Origin: Balanoglossus misakiensis
Taxonomy: Eukaryota > Hemichordata
Reading direction: 5' to 3'
DNA length: 64,000 nucleotides
Assembly: GCA_040954595.2 (NCBI GenBank)
Contig: CM082591.2
Coordinates: forward strand, 8,990,001 to 9,054,000
The notes under the pieces were generated by a model. The model was not told where the DNA came from, ran no database searches, and was given only the letters and a program-made list of their open reading frames with translations. A program made the translations under genes and the position numbers. Below, one piece after another: positions 34,689-44,040 of this stretch. Numbering within the stretch: the stretch's first letter is position 1; the number at the start of each line of letters is the position of its first letter.

Positions 34689-36050
34689 TTAATTTCTTTT
34701 GGCAAGCTGCTCTAGCATTTTCATTTGGATTTCTAACTGTCTCTCCTGTAGGGCAATCCGTCTCTTCTCAACCTCCAGTGCATCCTGCTTATATTTAATT
34801 TCCGCCTCGTGCTTTTGTTGAAGGTATGTGAAGACATCTGCCTTGGATGTTGTGTTGGCTTTTCGTCCTTTCTCTATATTAGACAATTAAAGAAATGAAA
34901 TACTGTAAAAAATGTGAACAAATTTGGAATCAAGTCTGTAATCAGTAAATATTTCATTGTTGTGTGACGCTGGTACAGGTTTGTATCATGTGCCTTGGAA
35001 ATCAGACGTGTTAAATGGTCTGCTTTTTAATTTACACACAAATATGTCCATATTCATTGCTCTAATTTTTTCTGAAAATGTTATTACGCTGAAATCTTGC
35101 AAAAAAATTCAAAGCCTGCATCAGACCTGGTAAATTCAACACTGACACATCACTGTTCATACACCAGTGTTTCAGTGTTGTCTTCACAGCAATAGATGCT
35201 GTCATATAAACATCACTGTATACACACCTGTGATAACAGGCTTGATTCAGACCTGTCCATACATGTCACCCTCTGATATCTGACCAATTTTGCAGGTCCT
35301 GCAATAGAGGTCATTTCTCAGAGACTATTACAGATCTGATCAGACCTGTTATAGGCATGTTCTGAAATTTGCCTGTGGATTTCTAGCTGTGGTCCTGGTG
35401 ACCTTAGTATTACCTTCTGGGTCCTTATTTTCTGCTGGTGTCATTCTTTTCATGGCAGTTTCCCTGATGGCAAGTGCTTGCTGTCCTTGTTTGTGTTTTT
35501 TCTTTGATGCAACAGCCTCATTTGTTGTACTTGCTGAATTGCTTTCAACACAGGACACCATTTATTGACACAATTGTTGCAATTCATTGTATTCCTCTTC
35601 CGTACCAGATCTGTGAAGAATGAATGAATGAATGAATGAATGAATGAATGAATGAATGAATGAATGAATGAATGAATGAATGAATGAATGAATGAATAAC
35701 AGAAAACATTAAATTCTAAGCTCAATTAGCTATAACGTTTTATTTCTTTTTTTTTCATCTGTAATTTAAAGGGGCACATTTAAACTTCACTATCAATGCT
35801 TCATCACTTACTTTTTCATTGCCTTCTTGTCATTTTCCTTGAACTTTGTTAGCAGCAAGTCTGCATGCTCCCTGACCGCTCTGGTTGTTATTTTTTGCCT
35901 GCCATCCTCCCAACTCCAATGTGTCATCAGAGTGTTTGCAATTTCTTGCCACTCAGCTGTAGTATCAGGCCTACGTGTCACCACCTCTTTCAACAAATCA
36001 ACATCTTGTTGAACAGACCAACGTAAAACAGTTCTCTTTGGTGCTGTCAT
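34689..36050 (-). pseudogene. Harbinger Myb/SANT-like partner gene, one nonsense codon
   Basis: Inferred exons on the minus strand are 36050-35812, 35610-35414 and 34873-34689, with GT-AG introns and agreeing phases (207 codons with stop). Exon 1 begins MTAPKRTVLRWSVQQDVDLL, a Myb/SANT-like DNA-binding trihelix domain with conserved Trp residues. Exon 3 ends in a Lys/Glu/Gln-rich coiled coil (RIALQERQLEIQMKMLEQLA). This is the accessory protein of PIF/Harbinger elements (NAIF1-like role), which binds element ends and helps bring the transposase to the nucleus. An in-frame TAA at 35564-35562, just after NELQQLCQ, truncates it after the DNA-binding domain. A (CATT)n tract sits in intron 1 beside the splice acceptor. 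Confidence 0.8.
35618..35697. repeat. (GAAT)n microsatellite in intron
   Basis: About 20 tandem copies of GAAT on the + strand. On the coding strand it is CATT, and it ends 8 nt before the AG acceptor of exon 2 of the Myb-like gene, where a polypyrimidine tract is expected. Confidence 0.95.
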
Positions 36051-36752
36051 CTCTTGCTGATTACACTACAATTAATAGTAAAAGATCCCAGTTTGGAATG
36101 TATTATCAATCTAGTATCAGATTGCGCGCTTTGTAATCTTTTTGTAACGTTGTTATTTTTTATTGCTAGAATGACGGACCACACACAGTGAAAAAGTAAT
36201 GGTCCACGGCACACAAAAAATACGATGGTCCCGGACCTCGCAGTAAAGATAGAAACTAAAAATCTGTCAGAAAAGCACTATCAAACACAGCTATAAATTA
36301 AACAGCATGCATTTTTAAAACAATTTAGGCTGGTGACTGTGTGTGTAATGGCTTATTTCTGCTGGTCGTGAATGTTGCTTCTGTGTTCGACCGGCGGTGG
36401 CAACAACAACCAGTGCAAAGATGCCCGCGCCCGGCCGATAGGTCGGCCGCTACGCTGGTGATGAATTTGTGTTGTTTTTAGGTAAAATGTTTCAAATATC
36501 AGTCAACAAATGACACCAGTTCGTCAAGCGATACAAAAAGCAAGAAATAGGACCACACACTTTGAGGTTACTGTTAAAATAAAACTAAGAATTGTTCTCG
36601 GAATCGACATACGAGAGACTTACCTGTTTCACGTACAAAACGACTGGCAGACGACAGGCGAACGTGTGATGTCATCGAATTACACGATAGGCACGCAAAA
36701 AATGATGACGTATCCGTATACGTTCCGTTCACGTACGCAATCTTAATCTCTC
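36051..36752 (-). promoter_or_regulatory. Upstream region and right end of the Harbinger element
   Basis: About 700 bp between the Myb-like start codon and the right terminal repeat. It contains a GC-rich patch (36421-36450) and the subterminal motif mirrored at 24190-24260. It presumably holds the minus-strand promoter; no specific box is claimed. Confidence 0.4.
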
Positions 36753-36766
36753 TTATGATGTTCGGT

Positions 36767-37588
36767 GTTTCCAATACAGATGTCGACAGATAGGTCACTT
36801 ACAAATAAACTGCCCTGATATTGATACAGAATTAGGAGAAGAAATCATTAAAAATGTTCAAGTTGAGCAGAGACATGAAGGTGGAGATGAAAAAAAAGAA
36901 ACTGTTATGTCACCTATTGATTTAAATACAAGAGGAAACGAAAAACATATTCTGATAAGGCAACTGACAATGACGACGACGGAATGGACACAACTGATGA
37001 AATTAGTGAGCGATACCGGATGCTGCGACCCAATACCTTGTAGAGGTGACGGTTCGAACCTTTCCTTTATCATTGCCCTTTGAACCTGTTTTTCATCAGC
37101 CTCAGGGTATCCCCCTGTTCCAGTAGAACCCCGCCTTTCTCTTTGGAGCTTTCGAGTTCCACAATTCCAGGTAAGTCAACTCTTTGTAGAGACGAATATA
37201 GTATAGAGAATAGCTACGAAGATGACAATGAGTGTGATGATAACAACTCTTTTGCTTCTGATTTTTCTGACACATTACAACTGATCATCAAAGTCCATCC
37301 ACTAACGCCATTGAAGATTTCCTTTTGGACACTATGTATTACATACCAATCATTCAGAGATCTATTAAATTTTGCCCAAATTTAAAGGTGTTAAGCTGTG
37401 CATTGCGCAATTACCATAAGACTCAGTCACTTTCAGTTTCACAGAAAACAAGATTATACAGAATTTATTGCACAATTATTCGGCACATCAAACATACTGG
37501 TAAAGTACTTATCTCTTGTCTTTTAATGGATGTAAGAGCTGATAGAGATTTTCTTAAAAGATACCGAGTATTAATATCTAAAAGCTGA
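36767..37588 (+). pseudogene. Possible coding remnant with half zinc knuckle
   Basis: After a CCAATACAG acceptor-like site, the frame at 36777 reads CRQIGHLQINCPDI (the C-X4-H-X4-C half of a CCHC knuckle) followed by an acidic, Lys-rich stretch to about 37082. Further on a frame reads AIEDFLLDTMYYIPIIQRSI and VSQKTRLYRIYCTIIRHIKH up to the stop at 37588. Frame changes separate these pieces. It could be a degraded ORF1-type retrotransposon protein or exon remains. I do not recognise it. Confidence 0.3.
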
Positions 37589-37971
37589 TTTTTTTGCTTC
37601 AGGAAACACATACAATTCCTGGTAATGAGAACAACTGGCATCTTGTTTGGAAAGGGACGGACATTTTATCCCATTTCACGTCTAATTAGGGTGGCGTGGC
37701 AACTCTTTTTTCACCTTAACCCAGAGGGAATTGGTCAATGCCCACATTTTGCATATTCATATTAGGATTAATTGTAGCCCAGTTCATATCATTAATGTTT
37801 TTCACCTTTAAAAAAATAGATATTTTATTGCAAAGAGAATTGGTCAAAGGCCACCTTTTGCGTATTCACGTTAGGATAAATTGTAGACTCTCTCACAGCC
37901 CACGGTTTGCTACGCGCCCTCAACCGTTTGGCAAGGGAGAAGCACCGTTTGGTGTTGTGTAGCTAAACTTA
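37589..37971. repeat. Non-coding with a diverged direct repeat
   Basis: A block of about 50 bp (GAATTGGTCAATGCCCACAT..., about 37729-37778) recurs diverged at 37840-37889. CATATCATTAATGTTTTTCA (about 37786) recurs exactly at about 38798, outside the next element. Confidence 0.55.
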
Positions 37972-38768
37972 GGGCTGTTAACACGTATTTTTTTGAATAT
38001 ATTTTCGATTTTTCTGATTGGCTAAGCCTCTGAGCACATTGGCAAGATTCCTGCCCGATGTGATGGAAGGGGTTTCCCGAGTACCGAGATTGACAGATCT
38101 GCTCTAGCCAGTATGGGTAAACATGATACCAGCTGTACACTAGTTAAAATCCCCTTGAGACAAACAAGTCTCCTTTTTATCCAAACAACATAACTTTCTT
38201 ACCAGATAAAAGACAGTGGTGGGTTTACACTAGATAAAGACAACTACATAAATTCTATTCATGAAATGTAAAAGAATAAAACAATATTGTGAGGTTTAGT
38301 CTACCATGGCCATGTAGACAGGATGAACCCCAATGAAACCAACTGCTTCTTTATTTCACTGTACGGTACAAAGTGCTACCAGGTTATGTCCAAACTTAAT
38401 CACAAGCAGTAGATTAATATGGCAAAATTAGACAGGTAACGCCAAACTTGGTCTCTAAAACTGCCGATTTTACATTGATTTTTTTGCAAATTTGACAGTC
38501 TTATGAATCTGCTGTAAGCTAAAGAGATCGTTTACAAGTGTTTACAGCAATAGATTGCATTGTTATATAATGTAAGTGAAACTAGTATCTGATTAACCGT
38601 GGGGAGTCTGCAATCATAGACAGTAGAAATGCTTTGGATCTTGTAAACAGAAAGGTCAATCTCGAGAGCATGGACCAATGGCAGAGAAAATGCAAAATCC
38701 AGGGCGGGATGTGGATTAGTCAATCGAAAAATCGAAAATAAAATAGAAAAAAATAGTGATAACAGCCC
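37972..38768. mobile_element. TIR element starting GGGCTGTTA
   Basis: Imperfect inverted arms 37972-38025 and 38716-38768 (GGGCTGTTA...TTTTCGATTTTTC) bound about 800 bp of non-coding DNA. No target duplication is visible. The repeat CATATCATTAATGTTTTTCA lies on both sides, so a larger duplication may be involved. Probably a MITE; the superfamily is unknown. Confidence 0.65.
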
Positions 38769-39067
38769 CCCTCGGCGGGCACACATGCAATCAGTCCATA
38801 TCATTAATGTTTTTCACCTTAACAAAAAAGATAGATACCAGGCTCCGTTAGTAATTCATCAATGCCTATTCGCATTTCACCCTGTAATCCCATTGGTTAA
38901 AACTTTTTCAGGTAAATTGATAAAAAAAATTCTGGCGAACTTTGTGTGTTCCATATTCCTACAGTGATATTAAAACGGCTGCAGACTTCTCTTAAAAGTT
39001 CTTGTCGAAACGTCCAGCGCAGCGCAGAAAACTCCATCCCAGCTACGTTGAAGAAATAATTAGAGAC
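38769..39067. other. Non-coding stretch
   Basis: Short AT-rich stretch holding the second copy of the CATATCATTAATG repeat. No gene seen. Confidence 0.4.
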
Positions 39068-39578
39068 TCTGAGCAAGGTAAATAACTGTTAGACACTTGT
39101 AAGTCGTAAAGTTTGCAAATGTTGAAGCAACAGTGACTTCCACCACGTTTACAGTGAGGGCCCCATCAAGGTTTAGCGCGTATTAGCCTTGGGTGCCTCC
39201 CGTACGTTACTGTGAGCAGTTGTATGGTGTGCCCCCGTCAGCGGAACTCCGCAGCGAACTTCACTTGAGTCTACAGTGAGGGGCCCAGTTAGGGTTGCGT
39301 GCGTATCAACCCTGGTGCCTTGTGTGTATTGCTGTATACTGGTGTAGAAAATACCTGCATGGTGTGCCCCCCGTATATGAACCAGGCCGTTTGGTGTTGT
39401 ATCGAGAGGTGCATGAAGTGAAGCTGAAAGCTATTGGCATAGCTTGACTACGGAGAAGACAAGACAGAAGGAATTCGAGATTTTGCTGTGAATTTTGACT
39501 GTTTTTCCAGTGAACAATAAACATTGTTTTGATACCTGACATTGGTAAATAGAGCATACATTTTTAGTACTGCATAAA
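39068..39578 (+). repeat. Probable 5' LTR of the Gmr1-type element
   Basis: Sequence upstream of gag with two diverged copies of an ACAGTGAGGG...ATGGTGTGCCCCC block (from about 39151 and 39270), an AATAAA at about 39519, and an end near TACTGCA (39574). TTGGGTGAAACCTCGG at 39579-39594 may be the primer site. The 5' boundary is uncertain because there is no second LTR to compare. Confidence 0.5.
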
Positions 39579-39605
39579 TTGGGTGAAACCTCGGAAAAAG
39601 CCAAG

Positions 39606-40698
39606 ATGAGTGAAGAAAGGCAAGCAGATGATCAGAATGCTGCTGAAGCACTTGTACAACTTGGAGAAGAGGCCACCCCGCCACCCAATCAAGAGATGTT
39701 GCAACTTGAAAGGGAACGGCGTGAACATGAGCGTTTCATCAGAGAGATGGACGAGAGACAGCAAAGGCAACATGAACAATTCATCAGAGAGATGGATGAA
39801 AGACAGCAAAGGCAGAATCAGGAAATGCTGAAACAGAATCAGGAATTCTAGTTTGAACTGTTGCGTTTACAGGCCCAGCTTGCTAATGCTGCAAAGTCTG
39901 AGTACAAGGGACCGAAAGTGCCGAAGTTCACTGACGGTGAAGATATTGATGCTTACCTGCGAACTTTTGAGAAGTTAGCCAAGGTACATGAATGGCCTGA
40001 GACAACATTGGCTACCCGATTGGCTGGACTTTTGTCTGGAAAGGCACTTGACGTGTACTGAAAGCGAAGATTACAAGATGGTTCGCAAGGCAATCTTGAA
40101 ACGATATGAACTTGCCGGTGAAGCGTATCGCTCCAAGTTTAGAGCCACAAGAAAGCAGAGAGAAGATAGTTATGGTGAATGGAAAACCATTCTCTCTGGT
40201 TTTCTGGACCGTTGGCTAGAAACGGTCGAAGTCGACAGTTTTGACAAACTGAAAGACTTGATATTAGTAGAGCAACTACTAGAGATGTCCCCACCGTACC
40301 TGCAAGTGTGGCTGAGGGAAAAGAAACCGAAGAATTCAGCAGAATTGATAGAGATGGCTGATCATTATTTGGAGACGCACAAGAGAAGTGATCGCTACAA
40401 TGGCCGTCCTTCTGATGATAAGAAGCAACCCAGTCCAGAAAAGCAACCTGGTGCAGTAAAGCAGCCTGGTCCAGTGAGAGACAAGGCCGGATCACCGCAA
40501 GGGAAACCAAAGAGTATTTTCACATGCTACTCTTGCAACCAACCTGGACATAATGACAGCAAGTGCCCGACAAGAATGTCAGTGAGGAGAGACAGAAAGC
40601 TTTCAGATGCCGTGTCCAGCAGATGGTGCCTGGTAGTAACGGCTGCCATGGTAAGCCCAAAAGCCATGGTAATCGTCATCGCTATCCTGATATGGTAG
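39606..40698 (+). pseudogene. gag: Gmr1-type Gag with SCAN-like capsid and zinc knuckle
   Basis: It begins MSEERQADDQNAAEALVQL and continues into a coiled coil with two copies of REMDERQQRQ. The capsid part resembles the vertebrate SCAN domain: LILVEQLLEMSPPYLQVWLR and NSAELIEMADHYLE. A CX2CX4HX4C knuckle (CYSCNQPGHNDSKC) lies near the 3' end. A TAG at 39849 and a frame change near 40061 break it. The frame overlaps pol at 40563-40698. Confidence 0.82.
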
Positions 40699-43349
40699 AT
40701 GGTGAAAGTGCCTGTATCCTGAGAGACACTGGTTGCGATCAGACCATTGTACGCTCAGCACTTGTATCTCCAGATGCGTATGTAGAAGATCAGTTCGTCA
40801 ACATTGAATTTGCTGATGGTAGCACTAGGCTACTCTCCATGGCTGTCGTCCGTATACACTGCCAGTGTTATGATGGTGAGATCTTGGCTGCTGTGTTGGA
40901 CACATTGCCAGAAAACGTCCTGTTGGGTAATGATATTAAAGAAACCGACGATGCTGATATGTGCAAGCCAGCGTTCATCGTTATTCGTCGGCAGGCGAAA
41001 CTGAAGCAGAAACGGCTTCAAGACGAACTGATTGATATTGCCAGAATTGGTGTGCAACCAAAGCCAGTTGAACTTGATGTTGCACCTTTGGGTAGACAAC
41101 GCTGTACCGATGATACTACGGCTGTTGCAGAAATTTCACAAGAAAGTGAAGACCCATCGGCTGAACATGTGTTGTCTGTACTGGTAGACAAAGAAGTGCA
41201 GACAGCGGAACCAGAAGAAATACCTGAAGTGAATCAGTCTGTATCTGAGGACGGTGAACAACAGATTGACAGTAGTGACAACAATATGTCTGTGTCTGAA
41301 GATGCCGAACCACAGGTCGACAGTGGTGATAATGAGCTACAGGTAGACAGCAGTAATGTCAGTGGTGACCCGATTCCAGATGATGTTACTGATGTACAGA
41401 CTCCTGAAGATGAAGGAGAGATTGATGTATTCGACATCTAGCCAGAGAAGCTGAGAGAATTGCAGAGTAGTTGTTCTACTTTGAGAGGACCATGCAATTT
41501 GACAGTTTCAGCTAGCCAAGTACCCGATGAAGACATATGCTTCTACTGGAAAGATGGTTTCCTGTATCGGAAGTGGACATCCAGAGTCAAGCCTGGTTGT
41601 GTACTGAAGCAGTTGGTGGTACCACGACAGTGTCGCGCAACACTACTTTGCCTGGCTCATGATATACCTCTAGCCGGACACCTTGGGGTAGAGAAGACGA
41701 AGCGGCGCCTACTTCAACACTACTACTGGCCGGGAATCTTTCCAGATGTCGCCAAGTATTGTCGTTCTTGTGAAGCTTGACAGAAAGCAGCGACTAGAAA
41801 AGCTGGTATCAAGGCAAAACTCACCCCTATGCCAGTGCTGGAAGAGCCAATTCAGCGGATTGCGATAGACATGATTGGACCGTTGCCTCGCACGTCGCGT
41901 GGTAATCGATATGTCTTGACTATTTGCGATTATGCGACCAGATACCCTGAAGCTATACCTGTACCTACCTTAGAGGATGAACGGATAGCGGAAGAATTGG
42001 TAACTGTGTTTAGCAGAGTTGGTATACCGCGCGAGATGCTGTCAGATCAGGGTACCAACTTCCTTTCCCATTTGATGGAAGATCTATGTCGGCTGTTGCA
42101 TGTCAAGAATATAAAGACGCCATATCACCCCATGGCCAATGGTCTTGTGGAAAACAGGAATTATACGTTGAAGTCCATGTTAAAGAAGTTCTCTGCAACC
42201 AATCCAGAAAGTTGGGACAGATATATCCCCTACTTGCTGTTCGCGTATAGAGATGTTCCACAGCAATCTACTGGGTTTTCCCCGTTCGAGCTACTGTATG
42301 GAGGCCAAGTCAGAGGACCGTTGGCACACATGCTTGAGACTTGGACAGGAGAGTTACCTGGTGAAGTAAACTTAGCGCAGTTTGTTATAGAAACTCGTGA
42401 CCGATTGGCTGAGATGACATATCTAGCCACAGAGAACTTGACAGTCGCTCAGAAGAAACAGAAAGTATGGTATGACAAAACTGCCAGAGAGCGAGAGTTC
42501 CAGATTGATGACAAGGTGCTTATTTTGTTGCCGTCGTCCACCAACAAACTACAAGTGCAGTGGCAGGGACCATACCGAGTGACAAAGAGAGTTTCTCCTG
42601 TTGACTATGAAGTCGAGGTAGGAAGCAGGAGAAAGAAGAAAAAGGTGTATCATGTCAACATGCTACGAAAATGGTTTCCTAGAGAAGGAACTGCCTTTCT
42701 AGCGAGAAAGACTGAAGACTGTGACCAGTCTGTTCCCGTGGAAATGGATGTATACCATTTGATGACCTCCAAAGAGACATGGAGAGATGTAGAGATATAC
42801 AGTGGTCTGAAAGAAGCAGAGAAAGCTGAAGCGAGACAGTTACTAGAGGAATTCAGTGACGTGTTTACTGATAGTCCTGGACGCACGACCTTGATCGAGC
42901 ATGATATCTCTACGACGACAGAACAACCTGTGAAACTGAGGCCGTACAGAATTCCCGAGTCATTGAGAGAGACTGTTAAACTTGAGCTGAACAAGATGAT
43001 GAGTGCCGGAATTATACAGAAATCCTACAGTCCGTATGCTGCACCCATCCTCCTTGTGAAGAAGAAAGATGGATCGTGGCGTTTTTGTGTCGATTACAGA
43101 GGCCTGAACAAAGCGACTGAGTTCGACCCATTTCCCATGCCACGTACAGATAAGATGATCGAGAAGTTGGGAAAAGCCAACTACATCACCAGTATCGACT
43201 TGACTAAGGGATATTGGCAAATACCCTTGAGCAAGGATGCACGTGCCAAGTCAGCTTCCAGAACCCCATATGGCCAGTATGAATTCCTGGTGATGCCCTT
43301 CGGATTGCAGAATGCACCTGCTGATGCAGATGGTGTTAGATGGCTGTGA
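40563..43349 (+). pseudogene. pol: Gmr1-type Pol: protease, integrase, first part of RT
   Basis: One frame broken by two stops (TAG 41439-41441 and TGA 41778-41780). Protease: ILRDTGCDQTIV near 40724, with an acidic region to 41441. Integrase: a zinc module with HDIPLAGHLG and a CRSC whose following Cys codon has become the TGA region; catalytic D, D and E in IAIDMIGPL, SDQGTNF and GLVENRN, with 35 residues between the last two, as in active enzymes; then a chromatin-side tail (QWQGPYRVTKRV). RT follows: KKKDGSWRFCVDYRGLN, SIDLTKGYWQIP, MPFGLQNAPA. The frame is lost near 43320 through a deletion that removes the residues after NAPA. Confidence 0.88.
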
Positions 43350-44040
43350 AGAGTTTGCTAGCTCGTACTTTGATGATGTTGATACTGCCGATGCCGTGTG
43401 GAGCGACCATATCGCACATCTCCGTCAACTACTGAGTCGTGTCAGAGATGCCGGACTGACTATTCGACCGAGCAAGTGTAAGGTTGGATTCCCAGAAGTT
43501 CCAGTGGTTGGTCACATTGCAGGATGTGGTAAGGTGAAACCCGAGCCAGACAAAATACAAGCCGTACAGAGCTTTCCGAGGCCAGTGACGAAGACGGACG
43601 TCAGAGCGTTCCTAGGGTTAGTCGGATACTACCATCGGTTCATACCCGACTTCGCCAGTGTGGCCTACCCGTTAACCGAGCTGACCAAGAAAGGTGTACC
43701 TACCAGAGTGAGTTGGACCACAGAATGTGAGGAAGCCTTCATCAAGCTGAAGACGTTGCTGACTTCATATCCTGTTCTGAGTAACCCGGATTTCGACAAG
43801 CCGTTCATCGTTCAAGTGGATGCCAGTAACAGAGGGATCAGTGCTGTGTTGAGTCAACTGAATGAAGAAAATGAGGAGCACCCCGACGCCTACTTGAGCC
43901 GAAAGCTTGTTCCGCGTCAACTACTCTACTATTGAGCGCGAGTGTTTAAGTTTTGTTTGGGCAATACAGTCACTGAGACACTATTTGTTTCCCTTGGAGA
44001 AAGAGGAGAGCATTACAGCTTTAAATCCGCTAAAAAGGCT
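43320..44040 (+). pseudogene. Gmr1-type RT end and truncated RNase H
   Basis: Another frame reads GCEEFASSYFDDVDTAD (the catalytic YXDD as YFDD), VGHIAGCGKVKPEPDKIQAV, FLGLVGYYHRFIPDFASVA and the RNase H start FIVQVDASNRGISAVLSQL. A further shift near 43915 leads into STIERECLSFVWAIQSLRHY, then the match ends abruptly at about 44040 at the arm 2 border. Confidence 0.85.

Larger units (their letters stand above)
24180..36752. mobile_element. Two-gene Harbinger element containing a Gypsy insertion
   Basis: Imperfect terminal inverted repeats GAGAGATTAAGAT...TACGT start at 24180 (+) and 36752 (-), followed by similar subterminal ACGTAACG-type motifs. Flanking triplets are ATA and TTA, not identical, so the target duplication is only weakly supported. 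Inside are a HARBI1-like transposase (+) and a Myb/SANT-like gene (-) arranged convergently, the standard gene pair of autonomous PIF/Harbinger transposons. Subtracting the 7788-bp Gypsy and its 4-bp duplication leaves about 4.8 kb. Confidence 0.75.
39068..44040 (+). mobile_element. Gmr1-type Gypsy retrotransposon, 3'-truncated
   Basis: The domain order on + is SCAN-like gag, protease, integrase, then RT and RNase H. Integrase upstream of RT is the hallmark of the Gmr1-like lineage of Gypsy elements. The element is cut off inside RNase H at 44040, where arm 2 begins, so there is no 3' LTR. Stops and frameshifts show it is dead and older than the minus-strand Gypsy. Confidence 0.88.

Noticed and set aside
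37030-37075. tRNA-like GGTTCGAACC motif
   Set aside because: No acceptor, D or anticodon stems could be fitted around it.
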